Assembly (NCBI RefSeq): GCF_963676685.1
Contig: NC_092344.1
Coordinates: forward strand, 101,276,749 to 101,340,748
Direction: 5' to 3'
Length of the DNA stretch: 64,000 nt
From: Mytilus edulis
Lineage: Eukaryota; Mollusca; Bivalvia; Mytilida; Mytilidae
The position numbers and the translations under genes were made by a program. Below are positions 12,431-24,619 of this stretch, piece after piece; the stretch's first letter is position 1; each line of letters begins with the position of its first letter. The notes beneath the pieces are model-generated. The model was not told where the DNA came from, did not search any database, and saw nothing but the letters and a program-made list of their open reading frames with translations.

Positions 12431-13320
12431 TTTGATCATTTGGTTGATATTAAAAATAAACAGCTGCGCCATGAGCGCATGATACGCCCGTCGTCTTGTG
12501 TGAAAGTTTTATGCAATAATCATAAATAGTTTCTGAGAAAGTTTTAAGCAATAACTATATATTGTTTTTGAGATACGGAGGGACATAAAAAAAACTAGAT
12601 ATCACTAAAATAAAATTTTGAATCAAAACCAAAAAGTATGCAGATCTTTAGATTAATATAACAAAGAAGTGTGTAAAGTTTTAAGCAATAATCATAAATT
12701 GTTTTTGAGATACGGCGCGACATGTAAAAAAACCCTCCCCCTTTTTTTACAAAATACTATATAACTGGAAAATAAAATTTTGAATCATCACCAAAAAGTA
12801 TACAGATGTTAAGTTTAATATAACAAAGAAGTGTGTAAAGTTTTAAGCAATAATGATAAATCGTTTTTGAGATACGGCGCGACACGTAAAAACCCCCTCC
12901 CCCTTTTTTTTACAAAATACTCAATAACTCAAAAATGAAATTTTGAATCATCACCAAAAAGAATACAGATCTTAAGATTAATATAACTAAGAATTGTGTA
13001 AAGTTTAAAGCCATAATCAAAATTCGTTTTTGATATACGGTGCGACATGTGAACCCCCCCCCCCCCCTGTTTTAGTTACAAAGTGCCGTAACTCAAAAAG
13101 TTTTAATCTTATTTTCACCAAAAAGTATACAGACCATTTGACCACCATAAGAAACAACTTAATAAGTTTCATGAAATTTGGATAAGTCGTTCTCAAGTTA
13201 CGGTGCGACATGTTTCCGCCGGACTGACGGATAGACGGACAGACGGATAGACGGGCAGACGGATAGACGGACAGACGGACGGACACCGGACATTTGTCTT
13301 ACATAATTCGTCCCGTAAAA
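12430..13320. repeat. tandem array of ~150-bp units ending in a GACGGATA-type minisatellite
   Basis: Units share TTTTTGAGATACGGCGCGAC, AAAATTTTGAATCATCACCA, AAAGTATACAGAT and GTGTAAAGTTTTAAGCAATA. About four degenerate units are present, each with an internal C-run. The array closes with GACGGATAGACGGACA-type octamers at about 13223-13290. The 89-aa Arg/Ser-rich reading frame here is an artefact. Confidence 0.85.
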
Positions 13321-14331
13321 ATCTTTCAGAATCGGTGAATACTGTTTTCATCTAACTTTTTTACTTTTTCTTCCCTCACATTTTTTTCGCTTCGTACAAC
13401 CTCATTGCGATTGCCGAATTTTTAATGAGGGGTGTCATTCATACGGAAAAATTATCGGCGAATTAAAATACAGAAAGATAATTCAAACGCAGTACTTTTT
13501 GATAAGTGACTTCCGTTTAGAATTGACCTTGGAATTCTGTATTTTTGTTATTTTATTTTTAATCTGATGACTTTGATAAAAAAAAAAAGGATTTTCTTTT
13601 AAAAGAACGTACATGTATTTTGTGTACAAATTAGCGATACAGTCCTATAAACATGTTCACATCTTTTTTACTTTTTAATTAGAAGTTTCATGAATTAAAA
13701 AATAATTGAAATGGTCCTTTACAGAGTTTTACTATTAACTGTTGTCTTCATCTTATGGTATCCAGCTATCCATAAGAATTTTGATGATTACTAACTGCTG
13801 CGCATGCGTAGGATAATAATAAATAAATATTTACAAAAGAAAAGTGCCAAAAATAAACAAATACTAATATGACATGTGGTTTAAACTATTTACATCACTA
13901 CTAAGGTTTATTGTTTTATATTGAAGAGAGCAGTAGGTGTCAACTGTTCTCTAAAAATATTTAGAGTGGGGGAAAGTAGTTTGGAGGTAGTAAATTCCAT
14001 TGTGTAATAGTAAACGAAAAAAAAATGAATATTTGTCAGGTGTCTGTAAGTTTGTGGATGAATTGTCGTGTTATATTGTATGTTCGTATACGTAATTCTG
14101 ATGGTCTACGTTGTTGTAAGGTAGGCCAGTTTAGTACTAGTGTATACTTATTGACTGGGTATGAGTGGAATAGTAAGTTTATTGTCTCCGAGGTGCAACT
14201 ATTGCCCTGAGCCTGCTTCTGTCTTGTCTATATTCTATCTATATCGATTGAACACCCCGTTTTTTATTAGCTATTTATTGTACAAATGCATAAATGTGTG
14301 ACGTTGTTATATATCAGGAATTACTGTAATA

Positions 14332-14441
14332 TTTTTTCTGTCTATAAAGAAATAACATCAAAAATGTGGTGCACACTAAATAAATGTTGTTTTCAAGTGT
14401 GCACCACATCTTTTATGTTATTTCGAATAGACAGAAAAAAA
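14332..14441. repeat. short foldback element / inverted repeat
   Basis: Arms of about 46 nt (14332-14377 and 14395-14441) pair through TCTGTCTAT, GAAATAACAT and ATGTGGTGCACACT with an 18-nt loop. It may be a tiny MITE or a structured-RNA source. Confidence 0.75.
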
Positions 14442-14946
14442 TCTCAGACATTTCTTATAAATTAATTCTAAAATCCATTTTAAACCGGTGTAAACCATGA
14501 CAAAACGTTGATGACGTCACGGTCACATGACAAAATTAAGTCTATGAGCTGATAAACATAACAACGTCATCCAATCAGAAGATGCGTTACATCCACATTA
14601 TTAGTAATTGTGTAAGTTTTTAAGTGATAGACAGGTAGCACTTTTTGTCAGCAACCACTTGCATACTGTTAACAATAATAATGATGAAAATACCCCTAAG
14701 GGACTTCCCGTTTTGAATTATCCTCGGAGTTCAGTATTTTTATGAATTGACTTTTTTCATACATTTTGACAAGCTGACTTTGATTGTTATTCTAGCATAA
14801 ACATTTATAAAAGAGAACGATAATGAAGTTAGGTACGATTCACATTTATACATCGCATATACGTTTCGAGGACTTTAAAGAACTTAAACGAGCTTTTTCT
14901 CTTCATACGGATTCTATTATAAGCTGTGTTATGCTCTTTAAAATCG

Positions 14947-14952
14947 TTTATT
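14947..14952 (-). terminator. candidate poly(A) signal of paralogue C
   Basis: AATAAA on the minus strand about 190 nt beyond the stop of the gene ending at 15142. Suggestive only. Confidence 0.3.
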
Positions 14953-15141
14953 TATGATATCGAACGTAATAGAAGATCGTTGGATATCATTATCATTACT
15001 ATTGTCAACATTTTTTGTAAAAATGATATTTCGATTCCGTTTTGTATGACGATAGATACCAAGTCATGTCAACAGCTCATATGACATTAAAGATGAGTTA
15101 ACGAATGGTAAGCATGATTTTTCCCATACTGTATTAACATT

Positions 15142-18100
15142 TTACATTTCTGAAGGACTAAACAAAGAAGGAAGTGATGCAGCAATTGAAGACATTAAAC
15201 TAGATCGTTCTGGATGATAGTTTGTATGTGTCGTGCTATGTCTCCTCGTTTGATTGAAAGAGTTATCAGATGCCAAAGGTTTATTGTCTGATACTTTATC
15301 ATTAGATTTGATAAATTTTTGAGTTGATTTAATAGACAGATTTTTTTCGAATGAGGCAGGGTCTGTTACTTGTCCACGTCTAAAAGCATTTCTTATATTG
15401 CTGCTCCGAAATAATGATCCATAAAGGGATGAACTTCTTGTTGAGTCATTTCTCCTTAAACTAGCCTTATCAGCTGACGTGCTTGTTGACAACTCTGACT
15501 GAGGATAGATGTCGCTATAACGAGGTGGCAATTCAAGCTTTGTGTTCTGTTTCCCGCTGAATACAACAATATGGTACTCTTTACTTGCCTGTCGCAGTTC
15601 CACTGTCAATTGAAAAAGATAAAAACAAAATTAGAATATATATGAATTTGTTCACTAAAGTTGTAACACGACGGGAGTCACGCATGAAGCAAGATTTTCT
15701 TACCATTCTGGAGCACCTGAGGCCACATCCGTTACTGTTTGATGCTTTTCATGTAGTTCTTACTGTAGGTTTGATTGTTTTACTTTTTAAAAATTGTTGA
15801 ATACCTGTGTTGTTAATACGGTTGACACTCTTGTCTATTCTTTGTCAAAAATATCGTTTCATTACCAATAGTTTGCTATTGTCTTGTGATAAGCCACAAA
15901 TCGATTAATAATAAAAAAAAAAAAAAAAAAAAAAAGCATTATGCAAAACACAACATAGAAACCCTAAGACTGGGAGATATATAATACTTTATATGCAGAC
16001 GCTGCTACATGTACATAGAAATGGGAGGTTTATTTTGGGAAGCTAAAACCAATCATTTGGCATAAAGTATTGTTCGAAACCGACTCTCATTGTTAATCTC
16101 TTGATACAAGTCCAGCTATGAGATAGAATTTTACTGTATCTACTGTATTTTTTTATTTTACGTTCAATGGAATAAATATGTTCAACATAGCCCCCAAAAA
16201 CTTGGAATTATTTTGTGAGAAGACACCATCCACATATACAGGGTAAAGTAAAGTAAAATGACAATACTAGCTGTTTTTCGTTCTTCCTAAGGACCTCCTG
16301 TGTTTAGTAAGCCTCGTATCAATAAAGGATCATGTCGATAAGACGAGGAACACAATTGATTCCTATAAAAATGCTGATTGCTTGTTGAAAAACAAGCCCT
16401 TCAAACGTAACAAATATGTCAGTCAAAAAATCAAGCATCTCGATATCGTCTAGATAATGATGTATTCTTGTCTTTCGTATTGATAATGTGCTTTGTCTAA
16501 ATGCTTTTTTGTTTTTCTTTGATGACATATTTGCTTGTTTCGTAGATTATAACCCAAATTTGACTTCTGTGCCCCTTATTTTTGACATTTTTGTTTACAG
16601 TGGATGACCGTTAGGGCATTTCAGTGTTATGTTGCCAAAGACATTTCTATTCGCGTGACTTGCGTTTTTGACTAATAACCGAACGTATAATTACGCGGAT
16701 ATTATCAAGTGCAAGAAAGCATTAATTTGTAATTTGTAATATATTAAATTCAATATTAAATATTCATGAAAACAATTTTTATGAACATAGATAAATGATA
16801 TGAAAATGTTTTGGCATGAGAAATATATCAATCTAATTAAAAACCGATCTCTCATCGCTCCTGTTTCTGATATGTCGCGTGGGAGATCTAACGAAACCCG
16901 CTTTGAGGTCACATGTGAGTGACCTCGTAGGTGTGTCTTTTTCGACCAATGAAATTGAGTCTTCCACGATCTTGGAAGTTTAACGTAAGGCAAAGGGATG
17001 TAACTCATTTTATTTACGACGAAATCGTCAGTCAAAATAATTCATAAACTTTTTTGATTGGCTTATTAATAGGTCGCCAAATCATTTGCATATCTTTATA
17101 AATTCATAACTTTTAGTTCACTCACATGTGACCTCAAAGCCGGTTTCGTTAGATCTCCCACGCGACATATCAGAAACAGGAGCGATGAGAGATCGGTTTT
17201 TAATTAGATTGGAAATATATCAGTAACAAATGATCAGATGATAACATACCGATAGTTTGTGTTAAGGCATGCGGGAAGTATCTCAGGTACTTGAGATATT
17301 TGAATGCCTACTCAAATCCAATCTATTAGGAAAACGAATTATTAGTTTCTACGTTGGTCATTTTTTTTTATGAAACTTTAACTTAAGACTTCTCTCTTTT
17401 GAACAACTCATGACGTAGTGAAGAAGCACCATGAACACATCAAAGTTTGATTTCTTTTCATATTTATACGTAACCATTTAGTGACTTATGAAGGCCTTAT
17501 ACCGCGGTGTAGTAATCCAGAAATATCTTCCAAGAAGTCTATGTTTAGTATGTGGTCATTAAGATAATTTATTACATGACTATGCACAGGTTTCAAATGA
17601 GTTTTACCACGGTACACTGTTTCAACTGCTTTATGCTAAGTTAACTGTTAACGTTTAGGTTTATAAAGCTATCTTTTGCTCTATTTCAAACATGATTGTC
17701 AGTGAAATCTTTAATATTTGAACCATGTTTATTCTTCAACGACAGTTTTCAAAAGGTATGGTACTTATACTCAAAAATATATAGGCGAATGAAAAATATA
17801 TTTTCTTGACTTTCCAATTACAATACATATTTATTTTAATCAAAACATTCCTGAAAATTAACATCTTGATGAAATGTTTTTACAACACTGCATTTTTCTA
17901 TGATATAATTTAAATATGTTTCCTATTTGGTCAGAAATTTAACACACACCAGTGTTGCGTTTTTTTGTTGTTTTTGTTTTGTTTTTCAATTCGTATTTCT
18001 GTAATGATATATTCGTAGATAAATGAATTAACTTTATATTCTAGTATTATTATGCTGTAGGTTTGTTTAGCTTATGAAATGGTATTTCATTCTTTAAAGT

Positions 18101-20513
18101 TTTTCGACATTGTGCGATAGATTAAAATACGATTTTGTTTAGTAACTAAACCTCATAGTAGTGCATATATACTCCTAATATATATTACACTATTTGCTTT
18201 AACTATGCATACTCACATAATTGTTGTTCCTGGTTTTCTTGAGGTAAGAGTAGAGGTCTTGTGTATGCTCTTGTATGTGCTCTATAAACACAACAAACGA
18301 TCAAACATACCAACAACAATGCTACAGACACAATAGCTCCTACGACATATGGGAGTCTGGTGTAAGATTCTCTGAAAACACAAATATTGTAAGATTAGAA
18401 CTATCCATATTTTGTATGTTATCGTGTAGTAAAGAATTGACAAAAAAGTTATTTTTATATGGAAGATATTTTTTTGATTTATCCTGTTTTATTCGTTTTT
18501 GGTATATTTTTATATAATGAATGAACTTTTTTATTGTATTTGTTATAATTTTACCTATTTCTAGTTTTGTCTGTTTGCTTCCTTTTTCGAGAGGGAAGAG
18601 TGTATTATATGGCATTCCACATTATTATATGAACCTTCTCATTTAAGTTTTGTGTGATGCACTACGTCCTCTACCTGACCTTAAGAGTTATAATTTGGCG
18701 AAATATATCTTCGGATAATAAGAAATAGGTTTCCGAGAATAACAGTGGTTTTGGTTATTTTAATTTTTGAAACGAAATACACAAACTTATTATGTCATTG
18801 AGGATGAAAATGGAAGAATTCATAATTGTCAAGATATTTTAAATTTAAATAGATCAGGATTTTTTTCTAGATTATTATTCATGACCGCAATTGACAGACC
18901 TTGCCAATGTTATTTTGGCATATTATTCAGAATAATAATTGATTAGTTGTCTGTAAGAGTGAGGCGAACAATATAAAAGAGACATTCAAACTAAAAAGTC
19001 GAAAATACACAGACAACGTCATTGCTAAGAAAGAAAATGTCAAACAACAGTACACAATATAGAAAACTACACAAACACCACTAAAAACTAAGGGAGATCT
19101 TAGATCGACCAGAAGGCTAAGCAAATCCTGCTCTACATGTGGCACCCGTCGTATAGCTGATGTTAGTTTAAACCCGATACTAAGTCTTATTCGGTAAGTC
19201 ACATTCGGGGATGATAAGGGGACATGGTTTTTGTTGTGATAATTCAAACATATCAGCTATAATCTGAGAAACGGATTTTAAATTACGGTCACCCAACTCG
19301 TGATGGCTTCCGTAAAATTTAAGAAGAGATAAGTTCAACTTCCCCACTCGGAACTCTTGGTTTAAAAACTTCCTTGTTAATATTTAACAACAAAAAAATC
19401 AATCTGTAACTTTATATTAATTACTTTTGTTTATTATATTATGACACAACCGTTTATTGTAAAGTAGGTTTATTTCACAACTTGGGAATCATTGAAAGGA
19501 AATTCGTGTAAAGTATATAGGAGAGACTTTAAAGAAAAAATTATTGTAATTTCGATTGCATTTTTGTCTACTTAATTGTGAACCAAAAATGGTTCCACTC
19601 AACATTCATCCTTCATATTCAATTCAAATCAGGCTAATAATTTAATTTATACTATCTAAATCATAGACTTACACACAACATGGATTTTTGCCTGTTCCAC
19701 AACAAGTTGCAGGGCACCCAATGATTTGTCCATAATGTGATCCGTCGTCATAGTAACAAACATCACCAACAATGCCACCAACTGTAATATTTCAGTTAAG
19801 TTGCATTATAAGAGAGAACATAACACATATTGTGTTTAATGGTTCACATTATTTTAGAATAAAAATTTCAAATTAAATTCAATTAGTTTCAAGATTAACA
19901 GTTACATAAATAAGAAAAGTTCAGATGATAAAGTTTACAGATATGGTAGTTGTTATTTTTAAATAGTTCGGGTTTTTTTGTTGTTGTTGCACTTCGGTGT
20001 TCTGATATTTCGTTGTTTTCCTTTTATGGGTGATGTGTTTCCCTCGGTTTCAGTTTGTTACCTGTATTTGTTTTCTCTCAATCGATTTATGAATTTTTAA
20101 CAACGGTATACTACTGTTGCTTTATTAACAAAACAAAGACGTATACAAATAAAAGTATCGACATAGGTCTGTGCAGTTCAACACGGACGACCTACATGTA
20201 AAGCTCAAAATGTCTGTCTGCCTGTCAAGGTCTTATCACCTTTTAAAACTACAAAAAAGGCAATTTATTGCATTACTTTTTCAAACTATCTAAATATCAT
20301 GAACATAGAATAGACTATAACTTCTAATCCAATGTATTTTAAATATGTTTTCAACGAACGTGTCGCGGAAAAATGTACGTAAGTTTTATCTATACATATG
20401 AATACAAAAAAATGTGCAATTCTCTTTCCTCATATATGTACGTGTTGGTTATAAACAGCAATTTGAGACATACCTGATGAAAGTAATAGAATGCATTTAC
20501 ATATTTCCAACAT
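15142..20513 (-). CDS. Shisa-like (STMC6-type) single-pass transmembrane adaptor, paralogue C, 4 exons, 254 aa
   Basis: Exons: 20513-20474 (40 nt), 19781-19673 (109 nt), 18371-18217 (155 nt), 15602-15142 (461 nt, stop TAA). Phases are 1, 2, 1 and the total of 765 nt is in frame. Signal peptide starts MLEICKCILLLSS. The ectodomain C-x13-C-x3-CC-x6-CC (CPATCCGTGKNPCC) matches A and B. It is the most divergent copy: the DSGS(V/I)IA entry to the membrane is replaced by ESYTRLPYVVGA, and the juxtamembrane exon is 12-18 nt longer. The TM is about 57-78 and again ends in CC. The tail has PPRYSDIYP at 127-135, FRSSNIRNAFRRG and the C-terminal RSSLMSSIAASLPSLF. Intron 3 (15603-18216) has received a 383-bp Mutator-type MITE. 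A minus-strand AATAAA at 14947-14952 could end the transcript. Confidence is high in the gene model, moderate in family name and absent for specific function. Confidence 0.85.
15690..15800 (+). repeat. interspersed repeat family 4 (partial)
   Basis: Marked by GGAGCACCTGAGGCCAC followed by TTTTCATGTAGTTCTTACTG. Located just upstream of the tail exon of paralogue C, in intron 3. Confidence 0.55.
16829..17211. mobile_element. Mutator-type MITE with ~94-bp terminal inverted repeats and 9-bp target duplication
   Basis: Left end CAATCTAATTAAAAACCGAT and right end complementary to it. The arms match over about 94 bp with a single mismatch. Direct GAAATATAT flanks at 16820-16828 and 17212-17220 form a perfect 9-bp duplication, the size typical of Mutator-superfamily elements. 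No transposase inside (only 383 bp). Near-identical arms imply a young insertion. It sits in intron 3 of paralogue C. Confidence 0.9.
18945..19240 (-). repeat. interspersed repeat family 4 (fullest copy, minus orientation)
   Basis: Reverse strand reads the AACCATGTCCCCTTATC start, GTGCCACATGTAGAGCAGGA, ATCTAAGATCTCCCTTAG and GTGTTTGTGTAGTTTTC tail. Lies in intron 2 of paralogue C. The 106-aa frame over it is a repeat artefact. Confidence 0.55.
19980..20135 (+). repeat. interspersed repeat family 5
   Basis: Shared core GTTGCACTTCGGTG, GTTTCCCTCGGTTTC, TTGTTTTCTCTCAA(T/C)CGATT and GGTATACTACTGTTGC(C)TTTA. Other copies lie at 23550-23645 and 26165-26300. Confidence 0.6.
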
Positions 20514-20994
20514 TATTTTGTTTACAAAGCAATTGTGATATACCCGTGTATTAAAATATAATATTAATAGGATTATTTTCCTACATCCTTTTTAAATTTA
20601 AGTATGTAAAACAAAAACATTACGTATATCACGATTAACTTTATTTGACTCACTACTTTCTTTCTGCTAGACAAGGATACAGCAGACAATACATAAGTGG
20701 AAAAGGAAAAATAAAAAGTAAACAAAACATTATCATGAGTATTTCACCACAAGTATACATGTACATGTATCTGTTATTAATTTCCCGTGAGAATATTAGT
20801 GTGAATTTCGCAAAGAGGACAATTATAAATACATCTATGAATGTTAATGTGGTTGGTTTGTTTTTAAACACCAAACTGCAGACATCACTGTATTTGCTCT
20901 TTATACCCTTTTATATCTGAAACAAGAAATAATAATTATAATCACAACATTAACCACATACACTCATTATAAAAAAAAACTGATCAAGGATACA

Positions 20995-21125
20995 TACTTA
21001 TAAAGTACTCTTATATAATAGTACATATAAAATACATACATACATACATACAGTAGAACATATAAAATACATACATACATACAGTAGAACATATCAAATA
21101 CATACATACAATGGTACATACAATT
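20995..21125. repeat. CATA-rich minisatellite
   Basis: About three units of GTAGAACATATAAAATACATACATACATACA-like sequence (~35-40 bp each) with internal CATA tetranucleotide runs. Confidence 0.75.
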
Positions 21126-21779
21126 AGATATCACCAAACATGTAGACACTTATAAGGTACACTCGTTCGCTATGACCGTGCCTGTTGTGATGTTTTGAAT
21201 TTTAATGAACGCGATCTATATATTACTGGTAAATTATAAAGTCAGGGATTTCGTTACCACACAATACTTTAATTGACAGAACTCTTCCGTAGATATATAG
21301 ATTTGGTTTTATAGGTCAGTTGTTCCTGTAGAAAACTTTATTTCTAACGGGATAAAACATCCTCATTTTTCCTTATTCTAAAAGGTTACCAGTTCAGCAC
21401 TGTAAATAGATCTTTGAATCTTTGAATCTTGTTCTTATTGGTATTGATATGGATTTTGATATTTAAATCAAACTTAATATTGTTGTTATATACATAGGAA
21501 AAATAATGGGTCTACAATCTGTCGATACATGAATTTTGACATTGTAGAATGTCGTGTTTTTTTCTCGGACTGCTTTTGACGTCTTTTAAAACACTAACTT
21601 CAATGGTTGTTGGATGTGTACTGACTGGTAATTTAGTGTTATATGCATTATTTTTATTAGTTGTTATTGGCTTGGAACCATCTGTCAGTAACAGCGATTT
21701 CTCTTAGATCTTTACTTAATGTCCTTTTGTTGTTATTCCACATCAACTCTGGTTTTTTTGTCAGTTGTATTTGTTTTGT

Positions 21780-22140
21780 GTTCATCTGATGACGAGTTAT
21801 GACTTTGTTGTACTACTGTCCCATTTTAGGAAGCGGGTTGGCGCCCTCTAGTTAGTTTACATCCGCCACATTATGTATGTGCCTGTCCGAAGTCAGGAGC
21901 TTGTACATTTTGGAATTCAGTGGTTGTCGTTTGTTGTTGTATTTGTCCCTTTAATTATATTGTACATGAATTAGGCCTTCAGTTTTCTCGGTGGAATTGT
22001 TTTACATCTGTCATTTCGGGGCCTTTTATAGCTGACTTTATGGTATGGGCTTTGATCATTGTTGAATGCCTTACAGTGACCTATAATTTTAATGTGGAGA
22101 GTTGTGTCTTTGGCAACAATACCCTATTTTCTTTTTCATA
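21780..22140 (+). repeat. interspersed repeat family 1 (diverged)
   Basis: Retains CAGGAGCTTGTA, GAATTCAGTGGTTGTCGTTTG, GCTGACTTTATGGTATGGGC and the GTGACCTATAATTTTAATG tail. Confidence 0.65.
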
Positions 22141-23549
22141 TATTTACAGACAATAGTATTTAAGATGAAATAATATTATAACATGTTGAAAGCAAGTCGA
22201 TTGTACTTGTTATTAAACATATTTACTGAAATTCATTGTCTCTATCAAAGGAAAAATACAAGGAGCAAACTATATTAACAGTTACATAGACGCCATATCT
22301 AGAAAATATCTATTGCATTTGCGACCATTTTAGAAGAAACCCGAACCTAGTTCTCTCACAAAAACATAACATAAATAACTTGAAAGGTTGGAAGTTAAAG
22401 GTAGGTTTAAATATGGCTGACAAACTAGTCTAGTTTCACAAAATTGACTTGAAAACGACATTCATAAAAGGTTAAAAATGAAATTTGTTTTGCACTGATT
22501 CTGGATAGGAGAAATCTTTATAGAGCCGATTATTTACTCCTTGTTTCTAAAGCCGAGACAAATAAATCTCATATCTTCTGGCAGTGTATGTATTATATTT
22601 ATGTATAGGTTGTACAAAAAGGAAATGCATTGCTTGATTTTCTTACTTTTCCCCTTCGAATGAATTATAGATTGCTCAAATCTCAATCCATTTGTATGGT
22701 ATTAAAACTAATGAATGTTATTACAAAAAAAATATGTGTATTTAATCACGGGTTCTAGACCCTGTTACACTCAATGGTATCATCTTCCCGACAGTTAGTA
22801 TACTTCGGTATTGGCAAATTAAAAATTAAAAGTAACATTTTGTCAGTTAATTTCCAGTGATAAATTATATAATTGTTCTACAACTAAACTAAAGGTTGCG
22901 TCTTTTCAAAGTTAACTTTAAAAAGGTTTTTACTGTACCATTGAGCCTTATAATAAAGTCAGATCTCAAAACAACTATATACAATTGGATTTTGAGTTCT
23001 CAACATGTTATTTTAGACGAGATTAGCCTACTTCCAGGAACTGCTAATGATTCATCTTTTCAACATCCGACTGAAATCTTTGAGCTAAAGCAAATTGAAA
23101 ACACATTTACTCTTCTTTTGATAGGCTACTTAGCTTTCTGTCAGTTTTTCATTTCGCGTCGTTGCAAATGTAACTTATGAAAAGTACCTTTCAAATATTC
23201 GAATTTAAGTCAATTGAGTTTTCTTGTAATTCTTACAAGAGATTACTGTCTATTATTGGGAGGAATTAGTATTTTATGGGACATTTATACGCTTAAATTA
23301 ATTTTCTAGATATAATATTATAAGCTGATTAAGAAATTCCATTTTTTTTATAATAATTAAAATTGCAAGACTATCTGCGGGAATAGCGTTTCCTCAAATA
23401 AATGAAGCTAAAATAGTCAATGGGATAATTTAGGTCGTCAATCAATGGCCACAGCCACACTGTTTTGAATATGATTCTACAAAGAATGCAGACACTTGTC
23501 TTGTGGAAAACGAACATGAATAAATTCAACCGGTTTATATATATTCCAT

Positions 23550-23645
23550 GGTTTTACTTTGTAACCCGGATTTGTTTTCTCTCAACCGATTTATGACTTT
23601 TGAACACTGGTATACTACTGTTGCCTTTATTTATCATATTCCCTT
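23550..23645 (+). repeat. interspersed repeat family 5 (3' part)
   Basis: TGTAACCCGGATTTGTTTTC, CGATTTATGACTTTTGAACA and GGTATACTACTGTTGCCTTT match the family core. Confidence 0.55.
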
Positions 23646-24619
23646 GCTTAATCAAATATATGACTGTCTACTATGAAATTAAAAGTTAAGTCAAAATATT
23701 ATTTTTTATTATGTTATTTTTTACGGTGGCTAGATCCAAAGTATTGTCTAGCTTTTTCACCGTATCAAAACAATGCTTTGTTAAACTAGTTTCCTACGGT
23801 CAATTTTGCCTTACCACCATCGACATTCCTTGCAAGCAAGACACAACTTAAACAGAAGAATACTTAATAATCACTTTAAAAAATAGGAGACTCTCTGAAG
23901 ATTGCTTTTAAAAAAATTGGTCGTCTTTTCTATCTTCTACATTTTGTTTTAAAATCCATTAAAGTCCAAGTGATCTTTTATTGTCCAAGATTTTTCCAGA
24001 TTTCACATGTTATATCAATTTTTATTTCATCATCAACATGATTCTGGCACGTAATATTTTTTTTATTTTGAACAATTGAGAATATGTTTTTATAATATTT
24101 GATATTGATGATGAATCCCTATAAAATTTATCATAATTATATTAGTTTGGGTGTATTATCTTCAAATTTTTCATGGTTCACCCGATAAATATGCCATAAT
24201 ATTTTAATAATTGTTTATAATTGATATAAAATCATTGTAATTATATTTGGAATTATATCTGAAATTGACTAAAAATGTATCTTATTCAATCTAGAAACTA
24301 ATTGTTTGAAATCATACGTAATATCGCTAACAACAATACCCCACATAGCACAAAGTGCATGGATCCACACGATTTTACGATTAGTGAAAAACGCAATAAT
24401 AAAAACTACATTTCACATTTCAGTTCACTGCTTAGCAAATACGGCTACCTACTAATTACATTTAATCATTTTGAAAGGCCATTACTGTTGTTATTGATCT
24501 AATAACATTACGTATAAGTGATTCCTTTTGTAAAGAAGATCAGTCTGATAACTTTTTTTTTCGTCCAAGTCGCTTTTATTTTCATTTTAATTTCTGGCAG
24601 TTAAAACGGTGGAACTGAC

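Larger units (their letters stand above)
20514..24619. other. spacer between paralogue C and the lectin gene
   Basis: Contains a CATA-rich minisatellite (20995-21125), family 1 and family 5 repeats, and otherwise featureless AT-rich DNA. No coding segment with a recognisable domain was found on either strand. The two genes are divergently transcribed, so their promoters should lie at opposite ends of this spacer. Confidence 0.5.

Noticed and set aside
13017..13286. Arg/Ser-rich 89-aa frame with SVRLSVYPSARLSVCPS
   Set aside because: Translation of the GACGGATA-type minisatellite and C-run; no independent coding evidence.
14505..14520. TGACGTCA palindrome (CRE-like) downstream of paralogue C
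   Set aside because: Also present in repeat modules at 37291 and 39147 as GTGACGTCATCG; an isolated 8-mer at the 3' side of a gene is weak evidence of regulation.
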